The translations under genes and the position numbers were made by a program. This document shows, piece by piece, positions 8,783-18,004 of a stretch of 52,098 bases of DNA. This DNA is from an uncultured Hyphomicrobiales bacterium. Lineage in GTDB: Bacteria > Pseudomonadota > Alphaproteobacteria > Rhizobiales > Beijerinckiaceae. Each line of letters starts with the position of its first letter. The first letter of the stretch is position 1. The notes beneath the pieces were generated by a model. That model was not told where the DNA came from, did no database searches, and saw only the letters and a list, made by a program, of their open reading frames with translations. The stretch lies in contig CAISEY010000031.1 of assembly GCA_903884435.1 (NCBI GenBank), positions 1 through 52,098 on the forward strand, in the 5' to 3' direction.

Positions 8783-8815
8783 GTATTGAGCAATACTAAC
8801 GCCAAAACGGGCGTT
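8783..8815 (-). repeat. Two adjacent inverted repeats in the rcdA upstream region
   Basis: GTATTG-AG-CAATAC (8783-8796) is followed immediately by AACGCC-N6-GGCGTT (8798-8815). Both lie 63-95 bases upstream of the rcdA start in an AT-richer stretch. They could be operators or leader hairpins. No known regulator motif was recognised in them. Confidence 0.35.
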
Positions 8816-8855
8816 TGAGTCATTAACTTTTTGGCAAGGTTAACGCGCCCGGCCG

Positions 8856-8885
8856 AATAAAAAAGAGCCGCCCGAAGGCGGCTCT
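8856..8885 (-). terminator. UUCG-capped intrinsic terminator
   Basis: On the minus strand a nine-base stem (AGAGCCGCC / GGCGGCTCT) closed by the very stable C(UUCG)G tetraloop is followed by TTTTTATT. This is a strong Rho-independent terminator. It lies over 100 bases beyond the DUF1192 stop, which suggests it ends either a long 3' UTR or the separate small RNA proposed here. Confidence 0.88.
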
Positions 8886-8959
8886 GAAAGTGGTAAACAG
8901 GGAGGCGTCAAACAGAGTGGACAGGATCCACCCGGAATCCTGAAAAATCAGGACATTCC
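8856..8959 (-). ncRNA. Candidate trans-acting small RNA between the DUF1192 gene and rcdA
   Basis: The minus-strand transcript of about 105 bases has the layout of a bacterial sRNA. A 5' hairpin (8934-8959) pairs GGAAT/ATTCC and CCTGA/TCAGG. A second hairpin (8917-8931) has stem GTGGA/TCCAC and presents UCCUG in its loop. An unpaired segment contains CCUCCCU, complementary to Shine-Dalgarno sequences. The 3' end is the UUCG-capped terminator. A possible -10 (TTTATT, 8968-8963) and a CtrA-box-like element at the -35 position lie just upstream. A 3' UTR of the DUF1192 mRNA, or an RNA processed from it, is the main alternative. No expression data exist here. Confidence 0.45.
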
Positions 8960-8977
8960 GTTAATAAAGCAGACTCC

Positions 8978-8992
8978 CTAATCGACGGTTAA
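8978..8992 (-). promoter_or_regulatory. CtrA-box-like element
   Basis: Read on the minus strand the bases are TTAA-CCGTCGA-TTAG, one mismatch from the CtrA consensus TTAA-N7-TTAA and beginning with the favoured TTAACC. The first half coincides with a -35 position 17 bases upstream of the TTTATT -10 candidate, as at CtrA-controlled promoters. It lies just past the DUF1192 stop, upstream of the candidate sRNA. Confidence 0.45.
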
Positions 8993-8998
8993 ATCCGC

Positions 8999-9205
8999 TC
9001 ATCCCGGCTTGAAAAAAGCGTCCGCCGCGCGTCTGGACGCCTCCTTGGAGACGCGCGCCGCCTCGACGCGGACGATTTCGGCCCGCAGCAGTTCCGCCCG
9101 CTCCGCGAGCTCGGACGCCGAAAGCGCGTCGAGCGGCTGGCCGATTTCATGGACCGGCGGCTTTTTGACCGGCCGTCCAAACGGGTCGTCGTCCACGATC
9201 GCCAT
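8999..9205 (-). CDS. DUF1192 family small protein
   Basis: The 68-residue protein has the DUF1192 layout: an acidic N-terminus with DDDPFG, a proline-containing segment, then one amphipathic helix (about residues 24-60) rich in Leu, Ala, Glu and Arg. These proteins are widespread in Alphaproteobacteria, are probably cytoplasmic, and have no established function. The ATG is preceded by GGAGGAG at good spacing on the minus strand, which fixes the start. It lies between the divergent quinone oxidoreductase gene and the sRNA/rcdA region. Confidence 0.75.
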   Translation of the reverse strand: MAIVDDDPFGRPVKKPPVHEIGQPLDALSASELAERAELLRAEIVRVEAARVSKEASRRAADAFFKPG

Positions 9206-9328
9206 GAATCTCCTCCGTGCATTGCCCCGGATTTCTTGATAGACGCGCGGGCGCGCTCCCGCCGCCGCCGGTGACAGGAGCCAGCGCGCCATGCGACAGT
9301 GTAGCAAATGCCGCTCGCGGAGGAAGAC

Positions 9329-10321
9329 ATGACCAGCCTGCCAGCCACCATGACCATAATCGAGATCCGCGAGCCTGGCGGCCCCGAGGTCCTGACGCCC
9401 GCGACACGCCCCGTGCCGGCGCCCGGCCCCGGCGAAATTCTCGTCAAGGTGGCCGCCGCCGGCGTCAATCGTCCCGACATTTCCCAGCGTCAGGGCCGCT
9501 ATCCGCCGCCGCCCGGCGCCTCGGACATCCCGGGCCTCGAGGTCGCGGGAACCGTCGTCGCCGTCGGCGAGGGCGCGACGCGCTTCCGGGTCGGCGACCG
9601 GATCTGCGCGCTCGTGCATGGCGGCGGTTACGCCGAATATTGCAAGGTTCACGAGAGCAACGCCCTGCCCGTGCCGAAGGGCCTGACCCTCGTCGAGGCC
9701 GCGGCCATTCCCGAGACCTTCTTCACCGTCTGGGTCAACGTGTTCGAAATGGCGGGCCTGAAGCCGGGCGAGTGGATTTTGATCCATGGCGGCTCCTCCG
9801 GCATTGGCACGACGGCCATCATGCTCGCGAAGAATTTCGGCTCGAAGGTGATCGTCACCGCGGGCTCCGACGAAAAATGCGAGGCCTGCCGCAAGCTCGG
9901 CGCGGACGTGGCGATCAACTACAACACGACGGACTTCGTTCAGGCCGTGAAGGACGCCACGGGCGGCGCGGGCGCCAACGTCATTCTCGACATGGTCGGC
10001 GGCCCCTATGTCGAGCGCAACTATCAATGCGCCGCGATGGACGCCCGCGTCTCGCAAATCGCCTTCATGCAGGGCAGCAAGGTGGACCTGCGCTACATGA
10101 GCGCCCGGCGCATCCGCCACATGGGCTCGGGCCTGCGCCCGCGCACCACCGCCGAAAAGGGCGCCATAGCGACCGCGCTGCACGAACGCGTCTGGCCGCT
10201 GATCGAGGCGGGCAAAATTCGCCCCGTGATGGATTCGACGTTCAAACTCCTCGAGGCCGGCAAGGCCCAGGCGCGGCTCGAGACGAGCCAGCACATCGGC
10301 AAGGTCGTGATGACCGTCTAG
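9329..10321 (+). CDS. NAD(P)H:quinone oxidoreductase, zinc-independent MDR family (PIG3-like)
   Basis: The 330-residue protein has a GroES-like N-terminal domain (about residues 15-120, with GVNRPDISQRQGRYPPPPG) and a Rossmann NADPH-binding domain (about 130-270). The latter carries the glycine motif GGSSGIGTTA. The zinc ligands of alcohol dehydrogenases are absent, which fits the PIG3/TP53I3 quinone-oxidoreductase group that reduces quinones or enones in the cytoplasm. The ATG at 9329 was chosen over one seven codons upstream because GGAGGA (9319-9324) precedes it. The gene is divergent from the DUF1192 gene. The natural substrate is unknown. Confidence 0.88.
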   Translation: MTSLPATMTIIEIREPGGPEVLTPATRPVPAPGPGEILVKVAAAGVNRPDISQRQGRYPPPPGASDIPGLEVAGTVVAVGEGATRFRVGDRICALVHGGGYAEYCKVHESNALPVPKGLTLVEAAAIPETFFTVWVNVFEMAGLKPGEWILIHGGSSGIGTTAIMLAKNFGSKVIVTAGSDEKCEACRKLGADVAINYNTTDFVQAVKDATGGAGANVILDMVGGPYVERNYQCAAMDARVSQIAFMQGSKVDLRYMSARRIRHMGSGLRPRTTAEKGAIATALHERVWPLIEAGKIRPVMDSTFKLLEAGKAQARLETSQHIGKVVMTV

Positions 10322-10473
10322 GCCAGGCCGGCCGGCTGTCCGGTTTTGAATCACCGGGCAGCCCCCGCGCGCAATGATTTCCTAACGCTGGGGGGAGAAT
10401 AAAAGCTTTCGTTTTAGACGATCTTTACCAGCGTCAGCGCCTAGTGGCGTCGGTAACGGGTTTCGAGGGTGAC

Positions 10474-10857
10474 ATGGACGACAACAGCGTTTTGCAGACC
10501 AAGATTCTACTCGCCGAGGACGACAACGACATGCGCCGCTTTCTCGTGAAAGCGTTGCAGAACGCGGGATTCAACGTCGCCTCCTTCGACAATGGACTCT
10601 CCGCCTACAATCGCCTGCGCGAGGAACCGTTCGAACTGCTCCTCACCGACATCGTCATGCCGGAAATGGACGGAATCGAACTCGCCCGCCGGGCGACGGA
10701 ACTCGATCCCGACATCAAGGTCATGTTCATCACCGGCTTCGCGGCGGTCGCGCTCAATCCGGACAACAACGCTCCGAAGGACGCCAAAATCCTCTCGAAG
10801 CCCTTCCATCTGCGCGATCTCGTGAGCGAGGTTCAACGCCTTCTCGCGGCCGCGTAA
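10474..10857 (+). CDS. cpdR: Single-domain response regulator CpdR
   Basis: The 127-residue protein is a receiver domain alone and closely matches CpdR, with AEDDNDMRRFLVKAL at the N-terminus, the phospho-acceptor Asp in LLTDIVMPEMDG (D59), GFAAVAL and the KPFHLRDLV segment near the C-terminus. Unphosphorylated CpdR docks on ClpX and primes ClpXP for degradation of cell-cycle regulators; phosphorylation by the CckA-ChpT relay blocks this. It ends in LLAAA, the kind of small hydrophobic tail ClpX recognises, in line with CpdR itself being degraded in other species. The ATG at 10474 is preferred over a GTG at 10444. It lies close to rcdA, its partner in the same pathway. Confidence 0.93.
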   Translation: MDDNSVLQTKILLAEDDNDMRRFLVKALQNAGFNVASFDNGLSAYNRLREEPFELLLTDIVMPEMDGIELARRATELDPDIKVMFITGFAAVALNPDNNAPKDAKILSKPFHLRDLVSEVQRLLAAA

Positions 10858-10946
10858 AACTCCACGAGAAATGACCGGCGGGCGCTTGCGCCCCAACCGG
10901 CTTGCCGATATATCCCCCTCATTCCGTCGGGCCATCTGGCCAGACC

Positions 10947-11021
10947 GGGCGATTAGCTCAGCGGTAGAGCACACCCTTGACATGGGTGGGGTCACAGGTT
11001 CGATCCCTGTATCGCCCACCA
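10947..11021 (+). tRNA. tRNA-Val (anticodon GAC)
   Basis: The full cloverleaf is readable. The acceptor stem is GGGCGAT/ATCGCCC. The D arm contains AGCTCAGCGGTAGAGC. The anticodon stem CACCC/GGGTG holds loop TTGACAT with anticodon GAC. The T arm has GGTTCGATCC. A 3' CCA is encoded at 11019-11021. It reads GUC/GUU valine codons. Confidence 0.97.
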
Positions 11022-11204
11022 TGGACGGAACTGATTGTCTTCCCCGATCATCGACCCGACCGCGGCGGCGCCCAAAATCCGGGCACGCTCGCTTTGACGC
11101 CATGCACGGGTTAAAAATTGCGCGATCGCCGCGCGGGGCGCCTGCCTGAACGCCATGTAAGCATAAAATACAGGCGATTTCGATGAACGCGCGGGACCTG
11201 AAAT

Positions 11205-11220
11205 TGGCCCGAATTCTGCT
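11205..11220 (+). promoter_or_regulatory. Sigma-54 (RpoN) -24/-12 promoter for the nitrite/sulfite reductase operon
   Basis: TGGCCCG-AATT-CTGCT matches TGGCACG-N4-TTGCW at all but two positions, with the essential GG and GC ten bases apart. Transcription would start about 11231, which fits translation from the TTG at 11265 and not from the TTG at 11220. Sigma-54 control would mean nitrogen-dependent activation, probably by NtrC; no convincing NtrC site was recognised. The remaining bases between the tRNA and this element hold no gene I can support. Confidence 0.5.
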
Positions 11221-11264
11221 TGCTCCCCATCGCGCGCGGGGGCGCCGAGGCGGGATTTGCGGTC

Positions 11265-13030
<1,766 letters not shown>

Positions 13031-13034
<4 letters not shown>

Positions 13035-14638
13035 CCGCGCATGTCGCCATTCCTCCCGTCGTCGTGGTGCCGGAAACCGCGCCCTTCAGCCCGGAACAAC
13101 GCGCCTGGCTGTCCGGCTTTCTCGCGGCGGCGATCCTGCCCGACGCGTTCGGCGGCTCCGCTCCCGCGGCGGCCCCCGGGAGCGAAACGCCGGCGACGCC
13201 CGCCGTCGTCCTCGCCAGCAACGACGAGGCGCCATGGCACGATCCCGCGATGGCGCTCGACGAGCGCATGAAACTCGCCGGCGACAAGCCGCTCGCGCCA
13301 CGCCTCATGGCCGCCATGGCGCAGCAGGATTGCGGCCAGTGCGGCTATAATTGCGCCGACTACGCCAACGCGCTTTTCGAGAAAAAGGAAGAACGCCTCA
13401 ATCTCTGCGCGCCCGGCGGCAAGGAAACCGCGCGCATGCTCAGGACGCTCGCAGAAGAATTGGCGAACGCGAAGGCCGCCGCCGCGCCCGCCCCCGCCGC
13501 GACGACGGAAACGCCAGCCGGCGCCGCCGGAAAATGCCGGGAACTGCCGCTCGGGGCGCGCTTTCTGTCGCGCCGCCGGCTCAACGGCGCCGGCTCCGAA
13601 AAGGACACCTGGCACGTCGAGTTCGACCTTTCGAGCGCCGGCCTCGACTACGCGGCCGGCGATTCCTTCGGCGTCTTCCCGCGCAACGATCTCGGTCTCG
13701 TCGACCAGATCATCGCCATGCTCGGCGCCTCCCACGTCATGGAATTGCGCGGACGGACATTGCGCGAGGTGTTGCGCGACGAGGTGTCCCTCGGGACCGC
13801 GCCCGACTCCCTCTTCGAACTGATTTCCTATGTCAGCGGCGGCAAGCCGCGCGACAAGGCCCGCGCGCTCGCCCATGGCGACGATCCCGACGGCGACGCC
13901 GCCAGTCTCGACGTGCTCGCCGTGCTGCAAAAGTTCCCCAACGCGCGCCCGCATCCGGAAGCCTTCATCGACGCGCTGGAGCCCCTTCAGCCGCGCCTCT
14001 ATTCGATTTCCTCGTCGCCGAAGGCGGCGCCCGGCAAGCTGTCGCTCACCATCGACGCCGTGCGTTACGTCATCGGCAAGCGCAAGCGCCTCGGCGTCGC
14101 CTCGACCTTCCTCGCCGAACGCGCCGCGCCCGGCGAGACCGTCCGCGCCTACGTGCAAAAAGCCCACAATTTCGCGCTGCCCGCCAATCCCGAAACGCCC
14201 GTGGTCATGATCGGTCCCGGCACGGGCGTCGCGCCGTTTCGCGCCTTTCTCCAGGAGCGCCAGGCCACGGGCGCGCCTGGCCGCAACTGGCTGTTCTTCG
14301 GCCACCAGCGCATGCAAAGCGATTTCTTCTATCGCGACGAGCTCGAGGCGATGCGCGCGTCCGGCGTGCTGACCCGCCTGTCGCTCGCCTGGTCGCGCGA
14401 CGGGGAACAAAAATTCTACGTGCAGGACCGGATGCGCGAGGTTGGCGCGTCCCTCTGGCAATGGCTCGCGGAAGGCGCGCACGTCTATGTCTGCGGCGAC
14501 GCCAAACGCATGGCCAAGGACGTCGAGGCCGCTTTCGTGGACATCGCCGCGCGGCATGGCGTTCGCTCCACCGGGGAAGCCATCGCCTTCGTCGGCCAGC
14601 TCAAGAAGTCGGGCCGCTATCAGGCGGACGTGTATTGA
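13031..14638 (+). CDS. FAD/NADPH reductase with N-terminal [4Fe-4S] domain (sulfite-reductase alpha type)
   Basis: The 535-residue protein starts with a short helix motif PEQRAWLSGF shared with the upstream reductase. An iron-sulfur domain follows, with cysteines C101, C104, C108 and C126 in the RnfB-like spacing C-x2-C-x3-C-x17-C. From about residue 165 it is a CysJ/cytochrome-P450-reductase-type module with the FAD motif RLYSISSSP, the NADPH motif GPGTGVAPFRAF and the C-terminal YVCGDAKRMAKDVE. There is no flavodoxin (FMN) domain, so electrons probably pass from NADPH to FAD and then through the cluster to the partner reductase. ATGA overlap indicates translational coupling. Confidence 0.85.
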
Positions 14639-14660
14639 TCGCGGCGAATTCGGCGGCGCA

Positions 14661-14689
14661 TTGACGCGCGTGCCCGGTTGCGCAAAACT
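14661..14689 (+). promoter_or_regulatory. Weak sigma-70-like promoter candidate ahead of the bicupin gene
   Basis: TTGACG (14661-14666) is a good -35 hexamer, and AAAACT (14684-14689) is a poor -10 at 17-base spacing. This is the only promoter-like pattern seen in the 80 bases between the reductase operon and the catabolic island. Confidence 0.25.
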
Positions 14690-14718
14690 TCTCCCATCGC
14701 AATCACGGGAGGACGAAC

Positions 14719-15849
14719 ATGACCGAACAAAAGGAAACGCCGCGGTACGGCATAGACCCCTATCTCGACTGGGTGAAGGGCGAAGGCCTGAGGGTTCACG
14801 AAGGCTATTACGCCTATCTCATGGGCGTCGAGGTGGAGCCGTGGGCCCGCGTCGGCTGCAAGGCGGCCGTCTGCCACCTCAAGGGGCGCGGCGATTTCGC
14901 CAATCTCTTCGTGTTCGAGATTCCGCCGGGCGGATCGACCGCGCCGCAGCAGCACCTTTACGAAGAAGTGATCTACGTGCTCGAGGGCTCGGGTTCGACG
15001 CAACTCGAGTTTCCCGACGGGTCGAAGCGCAGCTTCGAGTGGAGCCAGCGCGGCATGTTCGCCATTCCGCTCAACGTCAAGTATCGCCACTTCAACACCA
15101 GCGGTCGCGAGCGCGTGCGCCTCGCCAGCACCACCGACCTGCCGATGAAGATGAACGCCTTCGTCGATCCGGACTTCATCTTCGACAATCCCTACGTGTT
15201 CAAGAACCGCCTCGGCAAGGAAGAATACTTCGAGGGCAAGGGCGACCTCTACATGGTGCGCCCCGGCAACAACATGTGGGAGACGAATTTCGTCCCCGAT
15301 CTCGACGCGCTGGAGCTGCACGCCTGGAACGAGCGCGGCGGCGGCTCGACCAACATCATGTTCGTGCTCGCCAACGGCATCATGCACGCGCACATTTCCG
15401 AGATGAAGGTCGGCACCTACAAGAAGGCGCACCGCCATCACAACGGCGTGCACGTGATGTGCGCCTCCGGCACCGGCTACTCGCTGCTCTGGCAGGAGGG
15501 CGAGGAGTTCACCCGCGTCGACTGGGAGCACGGCATGGTGTTTCCGCCGGCGGACAAGCAGTTCCACCAGCACTTCAACGTCGGCAAGCGCCCGGCGCGC
15601 TATTTCGCCACCGCCGTCGGCGGCATACGCTATCCCTTCACGGACGGAATGCGGCGGGCCACGGGCGGCGCGGTCGATGGCAAGCTGAAGCCCGTCGCGG
15701 CCTCCACCAGCATCAAGCTCGGCGGCGACCAGGTGGAATACGAGGATCAGGATCCGCGCATCCACGAGATGTTCCTCGAGGCCCTGCGCAAGAACGGCGT
15801 CGAGCCGAAGATGGAACAATGGGTTCCCTCGAAGGCCGCCGCGGAATAA
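14719..15849 (+). CDS. Bicupin protein, possible ring-cleaving dioxygenase family
   Basis: This 376-residue cytoplasmic protein has two cupin barrels. The first (about residues 65-145) has PQQHLYEEV with YRHFN as its last ligand. The second (about 215-300) has AHRHHNG with FHQHFN. Both therefore keep His/Glu sets able to hold a metal, although the first has Gln in place of one His. Gentisate and salicylate dioxygenases and oxalate decarboxylases share this double-barrel form, but the residues specific to gentisate dioxygenase were not recognised, so the reaction is open. GGGAGG precedes the ATG. It leads a co-directional set with a Pht5-like gene and an M24 pair. Confidence 0.7.
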   Translation: MTEQKETPRYGIDPYLDWVKGEGLRVHEGYYAYLMGVEVEPWARVGCKAAVCHLKGRGDFANLFVFEIPPGGSTAPQQHLYEEVIYVLEGSGSTQLEFPDGSKRSFEWSQRGMFAIPLNVKYRHFNTSGRERVRLASTTDLPMKMNAFVDPDFIFDNPYVFKNRLGKEEYFEGKGDLYMVRPGNNMWETNFVPDLDALELHAWNERGGGSTNIMFVLANGIMHAHISEMKVGTYKKAHRHHNGVHVMCASGTGYSLLWQEGEEFTRVDWEHGMVFPPADKQFHQHFNVGKRPARYFATAVGGIRYPFTDGMRRATGGAVDGKLKPVAASTSIKLGGDQVEYEDQDPRIHEMFLEALRKNGVEPKMEQWVPSKAAAE

Positions 15850-15908
15850 TTCGCCACGTCTCCCCGCGGCGCCCGGCGTCGCGGGGGATCGCGCCCGGCG
15901 CGGCGCCC

Positions 15909-16874
15909 ATGAAAGGATTCCCCTTGGCCGACCTCAAGCTCACCGTCGCCTACGGCGACTATGAAATCACGCGCGCCATGACGGACGGGCGGGTCAAGCC
16001 CGAGGGAATCGAACTCGTCCCCGACACGCGTTTCGGCCCGCGCGACCGCCACTGGGCGATGGCGAAGGAAGACGCCTTCGACGTGTGCGAATTCAACGCC
16101 TGCGCCTATTTCATGGCGCGCGACCGCGGGCGCGCCTGGACCGCCCTGCCGGTGTTCTGCCACCGGCGGTTTCGTCACGGCTTCGTCTTCGTCAATCCGG
16201 CGAGCGGAATCAAAACGCCAAGGGATCTGATCGGCAAGAGTATCGGCGGAACGAATTTCCAGCCCGCCGGCAACGTGTGGATTCGCGGCATTCTCGAGGA
16301 AGAACACGGCGTCGATCACAGGTCCATTCACTGGTTCACCGAACGCGGCGAGGACATCGACTTCACGCCCCACGACGGACTGACGATCACGCGCCTGCGC
16401 GACGATCAGGATCTCGACACGATGTTTCTCAACGGCGAACTCGACGCGCGCATGGAGCCGGAATTTCCGGAGCCGTTTCTCGCGGGCGATCCGCGCGTCG
16501 CGCGCCTGTTCGAAAATTGCCAGGCGGTCGAAACCGAATATTTCAAACGCACCGGCATTTTCCCGATCATGCACGTCACCGTGATCCGGCGGGAAATCGT
16601 CGATAAAAATCCCTGGGTCGTGAAAAGCCTGTTCGACGCGTTCAACAAGGCGAAGGATCTCGCCTACAAACGCGTCGCCAATCCCCGCGTCGTGCCGCTG
16701 GCTTTCTGGGCCTACGCGCTCGAGGAGCAGAACCGGCTGCTTGGCCGCGATCCGTGGCAATACGGGCTGACGCCCGCCAACCGGAAAAATCTCGAGGCCG
16801 CCATCCGCTACACGCACATGCAGGGACTGACGAGCCGCCGCGCGCCCCTCGAAGAATTGTTCTCGATCCCGTGA
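15909..16874 (+). CDS. 4,5-dihydroxyphthalate decarboxylase (Pht5)-like protein
   Basis: The 321-residue protein has the periplasmic-binding-protein-II fold typical of Pht5. Recognisable segments are GRVKPEGIEL (residues about 27-36), FDVCEFNACAYFMARD, ALPVFCHRRFRHGFVFVNP and VWIRGILEEEHGV. Pht5 removes one carboxylate from 4,5-dihydroxyphthalate to give protocatechuate; many relatives are labelled ABC substrate-binding proteins. No signal peptide is visible here, which favours a cytoplasmic enzyme. Its stop overlaps the next start (GTGA). The start is the ATG at 15909, with a TTG five codons later as an alternative. The true substrate is unknown. Confidence 0.7.
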   Translation: MKGFPLADLKLTVAYGDYEITRAMTDGRVKPEGIELVPDTRFGPRDRHWAMAKEDAFDVCEFNACAYFMARDRGRAWTALPVFCHRRFRHGFVFVNPASGIKTPRDLIGKSIGGTNFQPAGNVWIRGILEEEHGVDHRSIHWFTERGEDIDFTPHDGLTITRLRDDQDLDTMFLNGELDARMEPEFPEPFLAGDPRVARLFENCQAVETEYFKRTGIFPIMHVTVIRREIVDKNPWVVKSLFDAFNKAKDLAYKRVANPRVVPLAFWAYALEEQNRLLGRDPWQYGLTPANRKNLEAAIRYTHMQGLTSRRAPLEELFSIP

Positions 16875-18004
16875 GCGCGCGTCTCCACCTCACCCTGGAC
16901 GACCGTCGCGACGCCGTTCTGCGCGCCATGCGGGCGGCGCGGCTCGATCTCCTCGTGATCGCCTCGAACGGCCTCACCCATATCGATCAGGCCAATCCCG
17001 TCCTGCACATGACGGGATTTATCCCCGTCGGGCCCTGCGTCCTGCTGCTGGACGCCGATGGAAACACGCGGTTGCTCGCGAACCCCGCCGACGACGCCGA
17101 ACGCGTGGCCGCCGCCGGCTGCGCCTTCGGCGAAACGGGCGACGATCTCGGCGCTCTTGTCGCGAAACATCTGACGGGCGCCGCGAAGTCCGCCGGGCAC
17201 GTCGGCCTCGGCGCCGCGCCGCGCCGCCTCGCCGGCGCGATTCTCGCGCGATGCCCCGGCGCCGTGGCCTTCGACGAATCCTTCGGACTCGTCACCGCGC
17301 GCAAGACGCGCGAGGAAATCCGCGCCGCCCGTCGCGCGGTCGCCATCGCCGAACGCGGCCTCGAAAGGCTTCTCGCCGGCGCGGAACCCGGACGGCGCGA
17401 ATGCGACCTCGCCATCGAGGTCAATCTCGCCATGAAGGCGATGGGCGCCAACGATTCCTTCCTGATGCTCAACGCCGGCCCGCGCGCCGACGCGGTGATG
17501 CCCTCGAGCGAACGGCGCATCGAGGAAGGCGACCTGATTCTCTGCGAACTCTCGCCGAGCGTCGAAGGCCAGTTCGTGCAGATCTGCCGCACCATCAGCG
17601 TCGGACAGCCCGCGCCCGTGACGCGAGAAAAATACGATCTGCTCGTGCGCGCGATGAACGAGGGCATCGCCCGCGTGAAGCCGGGCGCGCCGATGGGAGA
17701 TGTCTGTTCCGCCATCGACGATCACCTGTCCGCGGCGGGCTACGCGCGGTATTCGCGGCCGCCCTTCATCCGCAGGCGCGGCCACGGACTTGGCGGCGGC
17801 TCCTTCGCTCCAGGGGACGTCGCGGTCGACAACGGGACGATTCTCGAACCCGGCATGGTCTTTGTCGTGCATCCGAACCAGTTCCTGCCGGAGACCGGCT
17901 ACATGATGTGCGGCGAACCGCTGCTGGTGACGCGCGATGGCGTGGAAGTGCTGTCGCGGCGACGCGCGAGCCTGCTTGTCGCGCGCGAGGAGGCCCTGTC
18001 ATGA
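16871..18004 (+). CDS. M24 'pita-bread' family protein with substituted metal ligands (pair A, first)
   Basis: The 377-residue protein has a creatinase/prolidase N-terminal domain (about 10-140) and an M24 catalytic fold (about 145-370). The five metal ligands of M24 aminopeptidases (Asp, Asp, His, Glu, Glu) are not kept. E226 and Q237 in ELSPSVEGQFVQICRT take the Asp positions, H305 in GHGLGG remains, and H334 in VHPN takes the first Glu position. The last Glu is also lost, and the catalytic His of creatinase is not evident. It is therefore probably not a peptidase, and a C-N hydrolase, lyase or binding role is possible. The GTG start overlaps the upstream stop, and the stop overlaps the next gene (ATGA). 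Confidence 0.75.
   Translation: MSARLHLTLDDRRDAVLRAMRAARLDLLVIASNGLTHIDQANPVLHMTGFIPVGPCVLLLDADGNTRLLANPADDAERVAAAGCAFGETGDDLGALVAKHLTGAAKSAGHVGLGAAPRRLAGAILARCPGAVAFDESFGLVTARKTREEIRAARRAVAIAERGLERLLAGAEPGRRECDLAIEVNLAMKAMGANDSFLMLNAGPRADAVMPSSERRIEEGDLILCELSPSVEGQFVQICRTISVGQPAPVTREKYDLLVRAMNEGIARVKPGAPMGDVCSAIDDHLSAAGYARYSRPPFIRRRGHGLGGGSFAPGDVAVDNGTILEPGMVFVVHPNQFLPETGYMMCGEPLLVTRDGVEVLSRRRASLLVAREEALS

Noticed and set aside
8823-8842. CtrA box ahead of rcdA
   Set aside because: TTAACC and TTAA are present on the minus strand but 13 bases apart, not the 7 needed. Only a half-site remains.
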